From assembly GCA_019239775.1 (NCBI GenBank), contig JAFAZN010000183.1, positions 1 through 39,516 of the forward strand: a stretch of 39,516 nt of DNA, read 5' to 3'. This DNA comes from Chloroflexota bacterium (GTDB lineage: Bacteria; Chloroflexota; UBA6077; CF-72). Under the pieces are notes generated by a model. The model was not told the DNA's origin. It saw only the letters and a program-made list of their open reading frames with translations, and searched no databases. Shown piece after piece: positions 38,287 through 39,516 of the stretch (positions within the stretch are counted from its first letter, which is position 1; every line of letters begins with the position of its first letter). A program made the translations under genes and the position numbers.

Positions 38287-39516
38287 ATGTTCAAACGCGT
38301 CCGAACTCTCGCCGGTGTGGCGCTCGCCGCCGCCGGCGTCCTGGCTGCTCCGCACACCGCCGGCGCCGCGGTGGCCCCGAAGGCGTATATCGGCCTGTTC
38401 AAAGACAACGCCGTCGCCGTGTTCGATACCGCCAGCAACACCGTCACCAAGACCATTCCAATTCCGACCGGACCTCACGGCCTGGTAGTAACCCCGGACG
38501 GCCGCTGGGTCTACGCCAGCAGCGACGGCGACTCGGTGGTCTCAGTAATCGACACCAATACCGACACCGTTACCAACACGATCGACGTCGGCACCACACC
38601 GCATGGCCTGGCCATTACTCCGGACGGCAGCCGCGTGCTGGTCTCCGGCTTCGGTACCGACAGCGTCGAGACCATCGACACCAGCACCAACGAGGTTGTC
38701 TGGCAAGTGCCGGTGCCACAGCCGCACAACATCGCCATCACTCCGGACGGCACCACCGCCTACGCCGGCGGCCAGAAAGCGGGCTCCGAGCAAATCGCCA
38801 TCATCGACATCGCCAGTGGCTCGGAGACCGGCTCCATTCCGCTGGACCACACGCCGCGGGCCCTGACCGTCAGCCCCGACGGTGCAGACCTGGCCTACAC
38901 ACTCGCGGGCGTCGATGCCCTGCAGATCCTGGACCTCGGGACCCAGCAACTGGATACGCAGATCCCGACGGGCGCCTCGCCGCACCATCCCATTTTTTCG
39001 CCTGATGCAAAGCTGGGCATGGTGGTGAGCCAGGGGCCTGGCACACTGGACCTTTTCGATCCCACCACCTACACGCCGACGGCCAAGGTGAAAGTCGGCA
39101 CGATGCCGCACTGGATCGGCGTGAGCTCTGACAGCCGCTGGGCGTACGTGACCAACGAAAACTCGAACGACGTCACGGTAGTTGACCTGTCGGACCGCTC
39201 CGTTCGAGCCACCGTTCCCGTGGGCAACGCTCCGCGCAAGATCGTGGTCCAGCCTGGGGCGGTGCCGGCGATGGCCATGCCGGGTGGCGCGCCCGCGGCT
39301 CAGCAACAGCAACAGCCGCAGGCGCCCGCGCCCACAGCCCCTGCCGCGGCAAACAGCCCTGCCGCGGCTGGCAGCGTGAGCATTGCCAGCTTCGCCTTCT
39401 CGCCGAAGTCCGTGACGGTCAAGGCAGGCCAGACGGTCGCCTTCACCAACAACGACGCGGTGGCGCACACCAGCACCAGTGACACCTGGGACAGCGGCGC
39501 CATCGCCCCCGGCGCA
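38287..39516 (+). CDS. Secreted YVTN beta-propeller protein with C-terminal cupredoxin domain, partial
   Basis: 410 codons are in the window and the frame runs off the right edge. A signal peptide (RTLAGVALAAAGVLAAPHTAGAA) precedes a seven-bladed propeller built of YVTN-type repeats (for example ITPDGSRVLVSGFGTDSVET, TPDGTTAYAGGQ, SSDSRWAYVTNENSNDVTVV). A Pro/Ala/Gln linker (about residues 320-355) joins it to a cupredoxin-like start (SIASFAFSPKSVTVKAGQTV, then DAVAHTSTSD, where the His is the first copper ligand). The remaining Cys-His-Met ligands would lie beyond the window. The role is unknown; propeller/cupredoxin fusions suggest an extracellular redox or surface protein. Confidence 0.85.
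   Translation, partial: MFKRVRTLAGVALAAAGVLAAPHTAGAAVAPKAYIGLFKDNAVAVFDTASNTVTKTIPIPTGPHGLVVTPDGRWVYASSDGDSVVSVIDTNTDTVTNTIDVGTTPHGLAITPDGSRVLVSGFGTDSVETIDTSTNEVVWQVPVPQPHNIAITPDGTTAYAGGQKAGSEQIAIIDIASGSETGSIPLDHTPRALTVSPDGADLAYTLAGVDALQILDLGTQQLDTQIPTGASPHHPIFSPDAKLGMVVSQGPGTLDLFDPTTYTPTAKVKVGTMPHWIGVSSDSRWAYVTNENSNDVTVVDLSDRSVRATVPVGNAPRKIVVQPGAVPAMAMPGGAPAAQQQQQPQAPAPTAPAAANSPAAAGSVSIASFAFSPKSVTVKAGQTVAFTNNDAVAHTSTSDTWDSGAIAPGA

Noticed and set aside
38542..39468. 308-codon minus-strand frame
   Set aside because: It is antisense to the YVTN propeller gene; its His/Arg/Val-rich composition has no domain pattern.
1..39516. tRNA, rRNA, integrase, transposase or phage genes
   Set aside because: None seen on either strand; the window looks like chromosomal core and accessory metabolism without a mobile element boundary.

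Overview
The window comes from a high-GC, gene-dense bacterial genome and carries about 42 protein genes, no rRNA or tRNA that I can see, and no phage or insertion-sequence genes. My best guess is Chloroflexota (an uncultured soil or sediment lineage). Reasons are the Tat/lipobox solute-binding protein with an Ala/Pro/Gly-rich mature start, many small heterotroph accessory genes, and transcripts that start at or within a few bases of the start codon. An actinobacterial-type genome is the main alternative. The taxonomy is inference.

Left part (1-15.1 kb): an exported molybdenum hydroxylase operon (2Fe-2S, Mo and FAD subunits, minus strand, cut by the left edge); a nitroreductase; a tandem-repeat spacer; an ECF sigma factor overlapping a two-domain VOC protein; a small hypothetical gene; a winged-helix (AlkZ/YcaQ-like) gene with a carboxymuconolactone decarboxylase-like gene; a D-2-hydroxyacid dehydrogenase; an M20 amidohydrolase; a pair of unknown genes; a CYTH/VC0807 pair; an NHL propeller protein with an opposing 57-residue membrane protein; and a membrane and a secreted protein of unknown role.

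Middle (15.3-27 kb): hydrolases and redox enzymes (CocE-type hydrolase, dienelactone hydrolase, zinc alcohol dehydrogenase, cupin). Next comes a region with two proteins that share an undescribed C-terminal module of about 38 residues. One joins an HTH and a run of AT-hooks to the module; the other joins a CxH...CxxC zinc-ribbon-like head and a Val/Glu/Pro stalk to it. They flank a conserved unknown gene and a methyltransferase. A Rieske oxygenase, a ClpP-like protein lacking catalytic Ser and His, a lone ABC permease and a sugar-type solute-binding lipoprotein follow.

Right part (27-39.5 kb): a cytidylate-kinase-like/BON fusion, two SDRs, a HAD phosphatase, a double DUF427 protein, an intradiol dioxygenase translationally coupled to a MetE-like methyltransferase, a double YbjQ protein, a VIT-type metal transporter divergent from an ArsR-SRPBCC-MFS operon around a 24-bp palindrome, and a YVTN propeller/cupredoxin fusion cut by the right edge.

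Across the window, a TANNNT hexamer lies 6-9 bases upstream of the start codon at a dozen genes, which predicts widespread leaderless transcription; genes inside operons use ordinary Shine-Dalgarno sites or ATGA overlaps. Three intergenic spacers hold unrelated short tandem repeats. Aromatic and xenobiotic catabolism (Mo hydroxylase, Rieske oxygenase, intradiol dioxygenase, dienelactone hydrolase, dehydrogenases) is the clearest metabolic theme, but these genes are scattered, not in one pathway operon.
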